DNA from: Patescibacteria group bacterium
GTDB taxonomy: Bacteria > Patescibacteriota > Minisyncoccia > UBA6257 > UBA9933
NCBI GenBank assembly: GCA_030017615.1
Contig: JASEIG010000005.1
Span: forward strand, 1 to 48,514
DNA: 48,514 nt
Direction: 5' to 3'
The notes below the pieces were generated by a model, which was not told where the DNA came from, did not search any database, and saw nothing but the letters and a program-made list of their open reading frames with translations. Positions 23,850 to 32,539 of this stretch are shown one piece after another. The position numbers were made by a program, and so were the translations under genes. Numbering within the stretch: position 1 is the first letter of the stretch; the number at the start of each line of letters is the position of its first letter.

Positions 23850-24520
23850 AACTCAAAAATTTTATCCAAGTTTTAATTATTATTGTTTTTATTTCCGCAT
23901 TTTTTAAAAATGCGAACGCGGCTGTTGAATTTATGACCAGTTGGAGCGCTCAGTCTTACGCGCCGACGTGGTTTCAGGGGAAAATTTTTCCGACTTTCGG
24001 AAGCAGAGTTGATGTCAGTTTTGAATTGGTTGATAACGGCAAGATAACCGATCTTTCAAAAAATGCCGTGAGGTGGTATTTGAACGATGCGATGATGAAA
24101 AATGAAAACAGCGGACTGGGAATAAAAAATATTTTCTTTATTCCGAAGTACGGATATGATTCCGCTGAAATTAAAATTTCCGTTCCTGATTACAAGGGAC
24201 AGGCCTTGACGAAAATTTTTTCCATACCCGTTAAAAGCCCGGAAGTTTCCATTGAACAGTCTTTTTATGAAAATCCGAGCAGGGGATCCAACATATTCAC
24301 GATGCGGCCGTTTTATTTTAACATCAATAATTTAAACAATCTATCTTTTAAATGGCTTGTTAACGGAGAAGAAGCAAATTTGTCAAATAACGCGGTTTTT
24401 AATTTACAGATATCTTCAGATACTCAATCCGGCGTCGGTATAAATATTGAAGCGCGCGCGGAAAATCCAAAAAATACAATAGAATCGGCAAATAAATTAT
24501 TATATTTAAGAGTAAAATAA
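23846..24520 (+). CDS. secreted beta-rich hypothetical protein of T4SS-like block
   Basis: 224 residues. A signal peptide (about 1-25, ending NANA-AVEF) is followed by a beta-rich extracytoplasmic region that looks like two Ig-like modules (about 30-130 and 130-224): VRWYLNDAMMKNENSGLGIKN in the first, FKWLVNGEEANLSNNAVF in the second. These parallel W-x-N-G/D phrases suggest an internal duplication. No cysteine pairs. It is immediately upstream of the pilin-peptidase gene, so an outer-surface role in the same apparatus is plausible. Confidence 0.65.
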   Translation: MKLKNFIQVLIIIVFISAFFKNANAAVEFMTSWSAQSYAPTWFQGKIFPTFGSRVDVSFELVDNGKITDLSKNAVRWYLNDAMMKNENSGLGIKNIFFIPKYGYDSAEIKISVPDYKGQALTKIFSIPVKSPEVSIEQSFYENPSRGSNIFTMRPFYFNINNLNNLSFKWLVNGEEANLSNNAVFNLQISSDTQSGVGINIEARAENPKNTIESANKLLYLRVK

Positions 24521-24521
24521 A

Positions 24522-25538
24522 ATGCTCCAATTTTTTCTAAAAATAGCCGGCGCCGCTCAGGCTGAAATGATTTACACGCCTGTTTCTTTTATTAAGGGCG
24601 CGCAAAATCCCGGCGATTTGGTTCTTGGATTTTATAAATATGCCATTGGCATTGTGGGAATAGTGGCTTTGGGCGCGATAATTTATGGCGCTGTTTTAAG
24701 AATGATTTCTTCCGGAGACGCAGGTAAAATAAAAGACAGCAATAGCTGGATTATGGGAGCGGTTTGGGGGATGGCGCTTTTATTAGGAGCATCGCTGATA
24801 CTTTCAACAATCAATCCTCAGTTGGTTCAAATCGGCGAAATAAGCAAGTCAATTGAAACAGGTTTGAGTGAAAAACTTGAAAAGCCCACAAGCACCTCAT
24901 TCGGAAATTGCCAAGACAAATTTGGAGAAATTGTTTGCGAAAAAATAGCCTATGACCCGAAAACGGGAAAACGCACAAAATCTATTTGCGGCGAGGGATA
25001 TATGGAATATGATTTGCCGGAAGGAATGACAGGATGCAAACCTGTTAAAAACGCTTCTTTAAATCCTCTTGAAGAAGATACTGCCAGAGCTAATTTGAAG
25101 TCCGCGGGCGTTAATTTTAAAAGAGAATGCGCGGCTAATCAGAAAACGGATTGTGTGAGATTTCAGGATATTAATGAAAAAACTTTAGCCGAAGTAATGT
25201 CGTTTCCGGCGGACCTTAAGTGTAAAGATTCCGGTTCTGGAAAGTTATCCTGCCCGATATTTATTACGGGCGGAACAGAAAACGGGCATGCCGATGGTCA
25301 ATTTAGCCATGGGAATGGATATAAACTTGATGTAGCTCCAAATACCCAATTAGATACTTATATCAAGGGAAAATTTAATTTAAGCGGATATACAAAAGAC
25401 GTTGATGGGACTCAATTGCCAACTTATGTAAATCCCGCAACAGGCGCCCAATGGGTATTTGAACCGCAAAAAACATATACTGATAAAAACGGAATTCAAA
25501 AAACGAGAGGAGCTCACTGGGATATTTTGGTAAAATAA
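24522..25538 (+). CDS. VirB2-like pilin domain fused to an M15-like peptidase domain
   Basis: 338 residues. Two hydrophobic helices (about 35-58 and 75-97), joined by a short polar loop with SSGDAGKIKDSN, match the VirB2/TrbC two-helix pilin layout. After a linker with four cysteines (about 125-170), the C-terminal domain carries SHGNGYKLD (S262, H263, D270) with the H-x6-D spacing of M15 D-Ala-D-Ala carboxypeptidases, and AHWD (H332, W333, D334) near the C-terminus, like the third zinc ligand region of M15. A peptidoglycan-cutting domain tethered to a pilin-like anchor would let the machine cross the wall. The fusion is by inference from motifs. Confidence 0.65.
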   Translation: MLQFFLKIAGAAQAEMIYTPVSFIKGAQNPGDLVLGFYKYAIGIVGIVALGAIIYGAVLRMISSGDAGKIKDSNSWIMGAVWGMALLLGASLILSTINPQLVQIGEISKSIETGLSEKLEKPTSTSFGNCQDKFGEIVCEKIAYDPKTGKRTKSICGEGYMEYDLPEGMTGCKPVKNASLNPLEEDTARANLKSAGVNFKRECAANQKTDCVRFQDINEKTLAEVMSFPADLKCKDSGSGKLSCPIFITGGTENGHADGQFSHGNGYKLDVAPNTQLDTYIKGKFNLSGYTKDVDGTQLPTYVNPATGAQWVFEPQKTYTDKNGIQKTRGAHWDILVK

Positions 25539-25542
25539 AATT

Positions 25543-26661
25543 ATGAAAAAATGGCTTGTCATAACAATAATTATCTTAGCCGTGTCAGCGGTTTTAGCGG
25601 GTATTTATTTTGCGTGGAAAAATTCACAAAAATTGTCTTCTTTAATCCCAAGCTTTAATAATGAAAATCAGGGAATTCAAACTCCGCAAATTCTGTCCAA
25701 TTCTAAATTAAAAATTATTTCTCAAAACGAAGCAACGAGTTATTGGGTGTCAAACCAAAACACTTCATCTTCTATTTTTTACGCCGATCACGGCGGCAGG
25801 ATATTTAAAATTTCCAACGGGAAAGAAGAAATTTTAGATAATATAGCGGTTAACGATTTAATTTCCATAAATACTTCTTCCAATGGAGAATTTCTTGCGA
25901 TTAAATCGGGAAAGATAAATAACGCCATAACGGAAATTTTAAATTTCAACAAAAATATATGGTATCCGCCTATGATAGGCGTTGTGTCTCTGGATTTTTC
26001 TCCGGATGGAAAAAAAGCGGCTTATTTAGAGATGAATTCGGCGAAATCAGTTGATTTAATAATTAAAAATTTAGACGATTCAAAACAAAAAACTCAAAAA
26101 ATAACAACTATAAACGTAAAAGATTTTAATTTAAAATGGGTTGAAAATGACAGATTATTGCTTGTTCCAAAACCGTCTTTTGACACTGAATCCGATATGT
26201 GGGAATTTAATCTTAAAGCAAAAACTTTTTCAAAGTTGCTTTCCAACAGAGGGTTGATGGCAAGCTGGTCAAAATTCGGAGACATAGGGTTAAAATTTTC
26301 CGCGAATGAAAATCACAGTTATAATTTCGGATTAATAGACAATAAAGGTCAGACAAAAGCGAATTTCCAATTTAAAACGTTTCCGGATAAATGTTTTATA
26401 AGCAGTCCGTCGCAAATATACTGCGCTATCTCAAGAAACCAAGATGTGTTTTTCGGGACAGCAATTTTCCCGGACGATTATTTAAAGAGAAGCATATTAT
26501 TTAAAGACGGAATTTATCAAATTGATTTAACGAGCAATAAACTTCAAGCTTTATACGAAGAAGAAGAGCCGGTGATAGACGCAGTTAATCTTTCTATTTT
26601 GGGGAATAAACTGCTGTTTATGAACAGGTATGACGGAAAGCTTTACAGTTTAGATCTTTAA
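25543..26661 (+). CDS. membrane-anchored beta-propeller-like protein
   Basis: 372 residues: an N-terminal membrane helix (about 4-25) and a beta-rich extracytoplasmic domain with repeats of the TolB/WD type, for example VSLDFSPDGKKAAYLEM near 147-163, FNLKWVENDRLLLVP and FADHG-type turns. SPDGKKAAYL is characteristic of TolB-like blades. Function unknown; it ends the T4SS-like run, starting 4 nt after the pilin-peptidase stop. A 9-mer hairpin begins right after its stop codon. Confidence 0.7.
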   Translation: MKKWLVITIIILAVSAVLAGIYFAWKNSQKLSSLIPSFNNENQGIQTPQILSNSKLKIISQNEATSYWVSNQNTSSSIFYADHGGRIFKISNGKEEILDNIAVNDLISINTSSNGEFLAIKSGKINNAITEILNFNKNIWYPPMIGVVSLDFSPDGKKAAYLEMNSAKSVDLIIKNLDDSKQKTQKITTINVKDFNLKWVENDRLLLVPKPSFDTESDMWEFNLKAKTFSKLLSNRGLMASWSKFGDIGLKFSANENHSYNFGLIDNKGQTKANFQFKTFPDKCFISSPSQIYCAISRNQDVFFGTAIFPDDYLKRSILFKDGIYQIDLTSNKLQALYEEEEPVIDAVNLSILGNKLLFMNRYDGKLYSLDL

Positions 26662-26766
26662 AGCGACACTAACACGCCAATACACGCGGATTTGCGAATT
26701 TTATTAGTGTTATCAGTAATTTTCAATTCCCAATTATCAATTTTCAATCAATTAACACAATTAATA
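26662..26766. repeat. 9-mer hairpin followed by heptamer array
   Basis: At 26662-26710, ACACTAACACGCC... pairs with ...TTATTAGTGTT. It is followed by heptamers ATTTTCA, ATTCCCA, ATTATCA, ATTTTCA (about 26720-26747) that lead into a decayed four-helix-bundle gene. Confidence 0.55.
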
Positions 26767-26781
26767 AATGCCTGAATTTTC

Positions 26782-26841
26782 AAAATATATGATTTAGAAG
26801 AAGGAACGGCTAAATTTGCGAAAATGAAAAGAAACTCATAA
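26782..26841 (+). pseudogene. remnant of a four-helix-bundle gene
   Basis: The frame KIYDLEEGTAKFAKMKRNS then TAA. YDLEExTxKF is the common N-terminal motif of one subgroup of four-helix-bundle (S23-type) proteins; compare YDLEERCVKFGEDAIRF at 45840. It lies directly after a heptamer array, as expected for cassette cargo. Short and decayed, so the call is tentative. Confidence 0.45.
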
Positions 26842-26915
26842 ACTTTTACCGATTTTTTAAAAACTATAAAATTTATTAACTCAAATGAATAATTATGTTT
26901 GGTATTGTAAATTAA

Positions 26916-28241
26916 ATGATTAGCAGTTTAAAACAACTTAAGGTTTTATTAAATTTGCCGGAGATGCGGCTTTTTTGGTATTTTTTGCCTTTAGCTTTCG
27001 CGCTTTTCGGCATCAGTTTTTTTTATCTTCCGTTTGCGTGGTTTTTGGCGACCTGCGGCGTTTTAATTCTTTTGGCTTTGATAATTTTTATGAATAATTT
27101 ACGGTTGGCCAAACTGAATTTGGAAATGAAAGTTGAAAGAAATGAACTAAACAGCATAATTTCCGGTCTTTTTGACGGGATAATCGCTTACGACAGCGAT
27201 TTTAAAATTGTAATTTTTAATAAATCGGCTGAACAAATTTTTAATATCGCCGCGGATAGGATAATCGGCCGCTATCTTTCTCCTGAAAAAGCTAAAGAGC
27301 CGGAATTGTTTTTTTTAGGACAAGTGCTTTTTCCGTCTTTGGCGCCGATGGTAATCAGAAGATCGGAAGCGGGAGTTTATCCGCAAATTATGGATTTTTC
27401 TTTTACTCAGCCTAAAGCCGAGCTGAGAGTTGTTACTGAAAAAATAATAGACCCGAACGGAGCGTTGCTTGGATTTGTGAAAATTATTCGGGACAGGACG
27501 CGGGAAATCGGAATTGTCCAGTCAAAAAGCGAATTTATTGAAGTGGCGGCGCACCAATTAAGAACGCCTCTTACTTCAATAAATTGGGTTTTTGAATCGT
27601 TTATGAGCGAGCAATTAAATGAAGAGCAAAAAAAATTAGTTGATATGGGGAAGACGGCTGTTTCAAATGTTCTTAAAACCGTGAATGATTTACTGGATGT
27701 TTCACAGATGGAAGAAGGGAAATATGGTTACAAATTTGAAAATATCAATTTAAATTCTTTTATTGAAGAAGTTTTATCCAATATGCTTATTTTATCAAAA
27801 GAATATAATGTAAAAATTTATTTTAAAAAACCAAAAGAAGACATTACGATTTTTGCGGATTATCAAAAATTATCAATTGCTCTTTCTAATTTAGTGGCGA
27901 ATGCCGTTAAATATAATGTGGCTAACGGAGAAGTTTTAGTGGAGATGAAAAAAATGGAAGACAAGCCGTATATTCAGATAAGCGTTAAAGACACGGGAAT
28001 TGGAATTTCTCCGGAAGACATTAAGAAACTGTTCACTAAATTTTTCAGATCGGATAATGTGCAAAAAGCGATTGCGGATGGCACAGGACTGGGGCTTTAC
28101 ATAACAAAAAATATAATTAAACGTCACGGCGGAGAAATTTGGGCGGAATCTCAACTTAACAGGGGGAGTATCTTTTACTTTACGTTGCCGACGGATCCGA
28201 AACTTATTCCTTCTAAGGAATTTGCGGGAGGGGAAGAATAA
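26916..28241 (+). CDS. PAS-domain sensor histidine kinase
   Basis: 441 residues. Two N-terminal membrane helices (about 18-60), a PAS domain (about 75-195, with GIIAYDSDFKIVIFNKSAEQIF), then HisKA with AAHQLRTPLTSINW (phospho-acceptor H213) and an HATPase domain: N box NLVANAVKYN, G1 DTGIGIS, F box FTKFFRS, G2 GTGLGLYI. All catalytic motifs are intact. No response regulator gene is adjacent, so it is an orphan within this window. No clear Shine-Dalgarno site. Confidence 0.92.
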   Translation: MISSLKQLKVLLNLPEMRLFWYFLPLAFALFGISFFYLPFAWFLATCGVLILLALIIFMNNLRLAKLNLEMKVERNELNSIISGLFDGIIAYDSDFKIVIFNKSAEQIFNIAADRIIGRYLSPEKAKEPELFFLGQVLFPSLAPMVIRRSEAGVYPQIMDFSFTQPKAELRVVTEKIIDPNGALLGFVKIIRDRTREIGIVQSKSEFIEVAAHQLRTPLTSINWVFESFMSEQLNEEQKKLVDMGKTAVSNVLKTVNDLLDVSQMEEGKYGYKFENINLNSFIEEVLSNMLILSKEYNVKIYFKKPKEDITIFADYQKLSIALSNLVANAVKYNVANGEVLVEMKKMEDKPYIQISVKDTGIGISPEDIKKLFTKFFRSDNVQKAIADGTGLGLYITKNIIKRHGGEIWAESQLNRGSIFYFTLPTDPKLIPSKEFAGGEE

Positions 28242-28367
28242 AAATTAAAAACCTAAATATTTCCGAATGACGGAGAAGTCGCGCGTGGCGGTTAAAATAC
28301 AGAACTGACGTTTTTAATTTTACGCCGTCAATTTGCATTTTAATATTTACATTTTACACTTTATTAC

Positions 28368-29306
28368 ATGCCTGAACTTCCGGAAGTGCAAACAATTGTT
28401 GACGACTTAAATAAGAGAATAATAAATAGAATAATAACCGGCGTTTGGTTTGACGCGCCTAAACTGATTAAAACGCCGAAAGCGAAAGATTTGGATATGC
28501 GCATAAAAGGACTGAGAATAACAAAAGCTGAAAGAAAAGGAAAAAATATTCTTATATATTTGACCGATGACCGACAACTACGACGCAAGGTCAGAGTTCT
28601 GACAGAGTCGTCGGAGCCAACGACTAACGATTATTTATTGTTAATACATCAGAAAATGACCGGTCATCTTTTAATCGGGAAATGGGCAATTAAGAAAGTA
28701 TCAGGCAATAAGTATAAAGTATTAAGCTTAAAGAAGGGAGAGATGGAAGAAAAAGTGAATAATTACATACACATAATTTTTTATTTAAATAATGGTACGC
28801 AATTGGCGCTTTCCGATTTAAGAAAATTCGCAAAAGTGGTTTTTGGAGAAAAGGAAAAAATTGAGAATCTTCTGGAACTAAAAAAATTGGGTTTCGATTC
28901 GCTTAGTGTGGAATTTTCGGAATTTAAAAAAATAATTTCTAACGGGAAAGGGCGCATAAAAGAATTTTTGATGGACCAGAAAAAAATTTCGGGGGTGGGC
29001 AATATCTATGCAGATGAGATTTTATGGAAAGCGCAAATTCATCCATTGAGACCGGCAAATCAATTAAGGAATAATGAGTTAAACGATTTGCACAAGTCAA
29101 TGCGGGAGGTTTTAAAGAAAGCGATTAAATTAAGAGGAACATCCGTGAGCGATTATCGGGATACTTTCGGGAAGCGAGGAACTTACGGAGATGAAAGATA
29201 CGCATACAGAAGAGAAGCGAAACTTTGTTATAAATGCAAAACGTTGATAAAAAGAATAAAAATAGGAAGCAGGTCGGCGTATTTTTGTCCCAGTTGCCAA
29301 AAGTAA
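28368..29306 (+). CDS. mutM: formamidopyrimidine-DNA glycosylase (Fpg/MutM)
   Basis: 312 residues, slightly longer than the usual 270. The N-terminal PELPEVQT with catalytic P2 and E3, the MTGHLLIG block, GVGNIYADE and the C-terminal zinc finger CYKC...CPSC are all present. It removes oxidised purines (8-oxoG) and nicks the AP site. The extra length is mainly a stretch after IYLTDD (about 66-87: RQLRRKVRVLTESSEPTTND), encoded by a hairpin-forming heptamer element at 28561-28631. The stop is followed immediately by a 9-mer hairpin element. Confidence 0.95.
   Translation: MPELPEVQTIVDDLNKRIINRIITGVWFDAPKLIKTPKAKDLDMRIKGLRITKAERKGKNILIYLTDDRQLRRKVRVLTESSEPTTNDYLLLIHQKMTGHLLIGKWAIKKVSGNKYKVLSLKKGEMEEKVNNYIHIIFYLNNGTQLALSDLRKFAKVVFGEKEKIENLLELKKLGFDSLSVEFSEFKKIISNGKGRIKEFLMDQKKISGVGNIYADEILWKAQIHPLRPANQLRNNELNDLHKSMREVLKKAIKLRGTSVSDYRDTFGKRGTYGDERYAYRREAKLCYKCKTLIKRIKIGSRSAYFCPSCQK
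28561..28631 (+). repeat. heptamer hairpin element inside mutM
   Basis: TGACCGA, TGACCGA, CAACTAC, GACGCAA on the left, then AGAGTCGTCGGAGCCAAC and GACTAACGA on the right. Partial inverted pairing around GGTCAGAGTTCTGAC. In frame. Confidence 0.6.
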
Positions 29307-29307
29307 C

Positions 29308-29411
29308 GCGATGCCAATATACGAACACATACTAATAATACAAATGGCAACGAATTAAATAATATTTGTATTTATTAGTATAATTCGCATGTATTTGTAG
29401 ATTAGTATTGC
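29308..29411. repeat. cargo-free 9-mer hairpin element
   Basis: The left half has units such as CCAATATAC, GAACACATA, CTAATAATA and CAAATGGCA. The right half read on the minus strand gives GCAATACTAATCTACAAATA and related units. The element fills the gap between mutM and the PBP2 gene. Confidence 0.6.
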
Positions 29412-29424
29412 AGTGATTAATTTT

Positions 29425-31338
29425 ATGAAAACCGATTTTTTATTAGAAGAAGCGGTAATGGACGATTTTTCCAAAAGTTTGGATTCAATTGAGATCCCCG
29501 TAGCAAAAAAAGCCTTTAATATAGTGATTTTTTTTACTTTCACGGCGGTGGCGGTTGTTTTTGCAAGGGTGGCTTATTTGGCGATAAAAGAAGGAAAATT
29601 TTATCAAAACAGGGCTATTGCCAACATAAGCGACATTACAACGATTCCAGCGGAACGGGGAATATTTTTTGACCGCTTTAATAAACCACTTGTCAAAAAT
29701 ATTCCCTCTTTCAAGGCGACGTTAAAACTTTCCGATTTTTTAAGAAAAAGCTCCGAAGAACAAAATAATAAAGCGATTAAAATGGCGGAAATTTTAAACT
29801 TAAATATCAACGATTTTAACGGTTGGTTGAAAGAAATTGATTATGAAAAACAAAATTCGGTTGTTTTGGCGAGAGATTTATCCATTGAACAGGTTGCGCA
29901 AATTAAAAATTTAAATTTAAGCGGCGTAAGTATTGAAAATGATTTCACGCGCCAATATGACGAACCGGGAGTTTTCAGCCACGCGCTTGGCTATGTTGGC
30001 GTAGCTTCTTCGGATGATTTTAAGGAGAACCCTAAATTAATTTTAAATGATATAGTGGGCAAGTCCGGTTTGGAGTTGGTTTATAATGAAAATTTAAAAG
30101 GGGAAAACGGAGAAATTATAGAATATCGCAACGCTAAAAATGAAAATCTGAAACAAAATTCAGTTATTGCGCCGCGACAGGGAAATAATCTTTATTTGAC
30201 CATAGACGGAGATTTGCAGACATTTTTTTACGCAACATTAAAAAATCAGCTGGAAACAATAGGGCGGGATTCAGGAGCGGGGATTGTGATAAATCCTCAA
30301 ACGGGAGAAATTCTTTCGTTGGTAAGTTTGCCGAGTTTTGATAATAATAAAATTGATAAAAATGTTTTAATTAATCCATCACATCCGCTTTTTAACAGAG
30401 TGGTTTCGGGAGTATATAACCCCGGTTCCACCATTAAACCTTTAGTCGCCATTGCGGCGCTAAAAGAAAATGTAATTTCACCGCTGAAAGAAATTCTCTC
30501 AATCGGTTATATTGAAATTCCCAATCCTTATTATCCGGAAAGTTCGTCAAGATTTGTAGACTGGAAACCGCAAGGATGGGTGAATGTGTATTCGGCTTTG
30601 GCGCGATCCAGCAATGTTTACTTTTATGAAGTGGGCGGGGGATATGGAGATATTAAAGGACTTGGTATTGAAAAATTAAGAGAATATTGGCAAAAATTCG
30701 GGTTGGACCAAAAAACGGGGATTGATTTGCCGGGGGAAAAAACGGGATTTTTGCCGGATATTGAAGAAAAATGGAAAAGAACGGGAACGTTTTGGCGATT
30801 GGGGGACACTTATAATGTAAGTATCGGACAAGGTGATTTAATGGTAACTCCGCTGGAACTTATCAATTATATTTCTTCCGTCGCTGGAAGAGGAAAATTT
30901 TACCAGCCTTTTTTGGTTAAAAGCATTGTTAATGAAAAAAGAAATGTCATAAAAAATTTTGATTTTAAAATTATCAGAGATAATTCTTATTTGGCGGATG
31001 AAATAAAAGAAGTTGAAAAAGGTATGATTGATTGTTCGCAAAAAGATTACGGGACGGCTTATATGTTACATGACCTGCCGTTTGTTGTCGCGGCAAAAAC
31101 CGGCAGCGCGCAGATTGAAAACAATAAAAAAACCAATGCGTTTTTTGCGGGCTACAACACACTGCCAATAGAAACGGATAAAACACAAACAGAAACAGGC
31201 AAAGCGCCGCAACAAATTGCCGTATTAGTGCTGATTGAAAATGCGAGAGAAGGAAGTTTAAACGCAATTCCTGTGGCAAAAAAGGTTTTTCAATGGTATT
31301 ATAACAACAGATTAAATCATTTAAAGATTGCTAATTGA
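29425..31338 (+). CDS. mrdA: penicillin-binding protein 2 (class B transpeptidase)
   Basis: 637 residues from the ATG at 29425; a GTG at 29413 is open but less likely. One N-terminal membrane helix (about 28-48), the PBP dimer domain starting IPAERGIFFDRFNKPL, and a transpeptidase domain with S335-x2-K338 (STIK), S395-S396-N397 and K558-T559-G560. RGIFFDR and the layout fit PBP2/MrdA, which builds lateral wall during elongation. The segment near the end (ETDKTQTETGK) looks repeat-derived. The last codons (IAN-stop) lie inside the next hairpin element. No RodA gene is next to it here. Confidence 0.92.
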   Translation: MKTDFLLEEAVMDDFSKSLDSIEIPVAKKAFNIVIFFTFTAVAVVFARVAYLAIKEGKFYQNRAIANISDITTIPAERGIFFDRFNKPLVKNIPSFKATLKLSDFLRKSSEEQNNKAIKMAEILNLNINDFNGWLKEIDYEKQNSVVLARDLSIEQVAQIKNLNLSGVSIENDFTRQYDEPGVFSHALGYVGVASSDDFKENPKLILNDIVGKSGLELVYNENLKGENGEIIEYRNAKNENLKQNSVIAPRQGNNLYLTIDGDLQTFFYATLKNQLETIGRDSGAGIVINPQTGEILSLVSLPSFDNNKIDKNVLINPSHPLFNRVVSGVYNPGSTIKPLVAIAALKENVISPLKEILSIGYIEIPNPYYPESSSRFVDWKPQGWVNVYSALARSSNVYFYEVGGGYGDIKGLGIEKLREYWQKFGLDQKTGIDLPGEKTGFLPDIEEKWKRTGTFWRLGDTYNVSIGQGDLMVTPLELINYISSVAGRGKFYQPFLVKSIVNEKRNVIKNFDFKIIRDNSYLADEIKEVEKGMIDCSQKDYGTAYMLHDLPFVVAAKTGSAQIENNKKTNAFFAGYNTLPIETDKTQTETGKAPQQIAVLVLIENAREGSLNAIPVAKKVFQWYYNNRLNHLKIAN

Positions 31339-31386
31339 AAGATTAAATATTAATTTTTCAATTTTTCAATTTTTCAATATAGCAAT
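31326..31386. repeat. cargo-free 8-mer hairpin element
   Basis: ATTGCTAATTGAAAGATTA pairs with units TTTTTCAA repeated three times plus ATAGCAAT. It overlaps the PBP2 stop codon and ends right at the ATG of the GalT-like gene. Confidence 0.65.
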
Positions 31387-32376
31387 ATGAATTCAGAGTT
31401 CAGGCAAGATATTATTTCGGGTGATTGGGTTGTAATCGCTCCCAAACGGCTTAAAAGGCCGGAGCCGTTTTTAAGGAAAGAAAAGAGAAAAATTATTCCG
31501 AAAAAAGATTGTCCTTTTGATAATCTAAAAAATAGCGGAAATGATAAAACTATTCTAACCGTTCCAAATTCTCAAGATTGGAAAGTAAAAATAATACCGA
31601 ATAAATTTCCCATATTGGCCCATAAAAATCTTTGCGCGCGCGAATCGCGCAAAGGGCCTTATAAAATCAATGAGGGAATCGGGTATCACGATGTGCTTAT
31701 CACGAGAAATCATTTTAAAAATTTTCCAAATTTAGCCAAAGAAGACGCTTTGCTGGTTTTTAAAACACTTCAGGAAAGATACAAAAAACTTATTGAGGAT
31801 AAGTGCGTAAAATACGTTTCTATATTTCATAACTGGGGACCCAAAGCGGGGGCCTCCATATTTCATCCTCATTTCCAAATCCTTTCGTTGCCGATTATTC
31901 CTCCGGATATTAAGCGTTCACTTGAAGGATCGCGGGAATATTTTCAGGAACGCAATAAGTGCGCGCATTGCGTAATGATTGAATATGAAAAATCGGATAA
32001 AAAACGCGTTGTTTACGAAAACAAAGAAGTAATTTCATTCACGCCGTTTGTGGCCAGAGAACCGTTTGAATTAAGAGTGTTCCCTAAAAAACATTTGCCT
32101 TATTTTGAAGACACATCGGAAGAAATAATAAAATATATTATTGAGGCGTTGCAGGTCTCATTGATTAAAATTGAGAAAAAATTAGGCGATCCCGATTATA
32201 ATTTATTCATTCACACAGCTCCATCGTTCGGAAAAGACGCATATGATCATTATCATTGGCATATTGAGGTTTTGCCGAAATTCAGCATTTCAGCAGGCTT
32301 TGAATTAGGCACTGGAATTGAGGTAACGATTATTGACCCGGAAGCGGCCGCCAAGATATTGAAACATGGAATATGA
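31387..32376 (+). CDS. galactose-1-phosphate uridylyltransferase-like protein (GalT/HIT fold)
   Basis: 329 residues, near GalT length. The active site HPHFQ (H160-P-H162-F-Q164) matches the GalT HPHxQ motif in GASIFHPHFQILSLP. The second HIT half has HYHWHIEVLP near 296-305. A cysteine pair, CAHC, occurs at about 197-200 and CPFD at about 43. The expected reaction is UMP transfer between a sugar-1-phosphate and UDP-sugar; the true substrate could also be another NDP-sugar. The last codons (HGI-stop) lie within the following heptamer array. Confidence 0.85.
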   Translation: MNSEFRQDIISGDWVVIAPKRLKRPEPFLRKEKRKIIPKKDCPFDNLKNSGNDKTILTVPNSQDWKVKIIPNKFPILAHKNLCARESRKGPYKINEGIGYHDVLITRNHFKNFPNLAKEDALLVFKTLQERYKKLIEDKCVKYVSIFHNWGPKAGASIFHPHFQILSLPIIPPDIKRSLEGSREYFQERNKCAHCVMIEYEKSDKKRVVYENKEVISFTPFVAREPFELRVFPKKHLPYFEDTSEEIIKYIIEALQVSLIKIEKKLGDPDYNLFIHTAPSFGKDAYDHYHWHIEVLPKFSISAGFELGTGIEVTIIDPEAAAKILKHGI

Positions 32377-32469
32377 AATATGGAACATAGAATATGTAAT
32401 ATGTAATATAAAACATAGAGCGGAGAACAGAGAGTAGATAGCAGAGAACAGAAAACATAGAATATGAAG
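32365..32469. repeat. heptamer array of about 15 units
   Basis: CATGGAA, TATGAAA, TATGGAA, CATAGAA, TATGTAA, TATGTAA, TATAAAA, CATAGAG, then CGGAGAA, CAGAGAG, TAGATAG, CAGAGAA, CAGAAAA, CATAGAA, TATGAAG. The 7-nt period is kept throughout. No clear inverted partner is seen. Confidence 0.85.
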
Positions 32470-32539
32470 ACCCGCGCTTTTAATTGATTTCAAACAGCAG
32501 TATGTTGCATATTTTACGCCATATATTTTACAACTGAAG

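Noticed and set aside
32365-32469. Regular repeats that could be read as a CRISPR array
   Set aside because: The period is 7 nt and units are degenerate; there are no 25-40 nt identical repeats with spacers and no cas genes.
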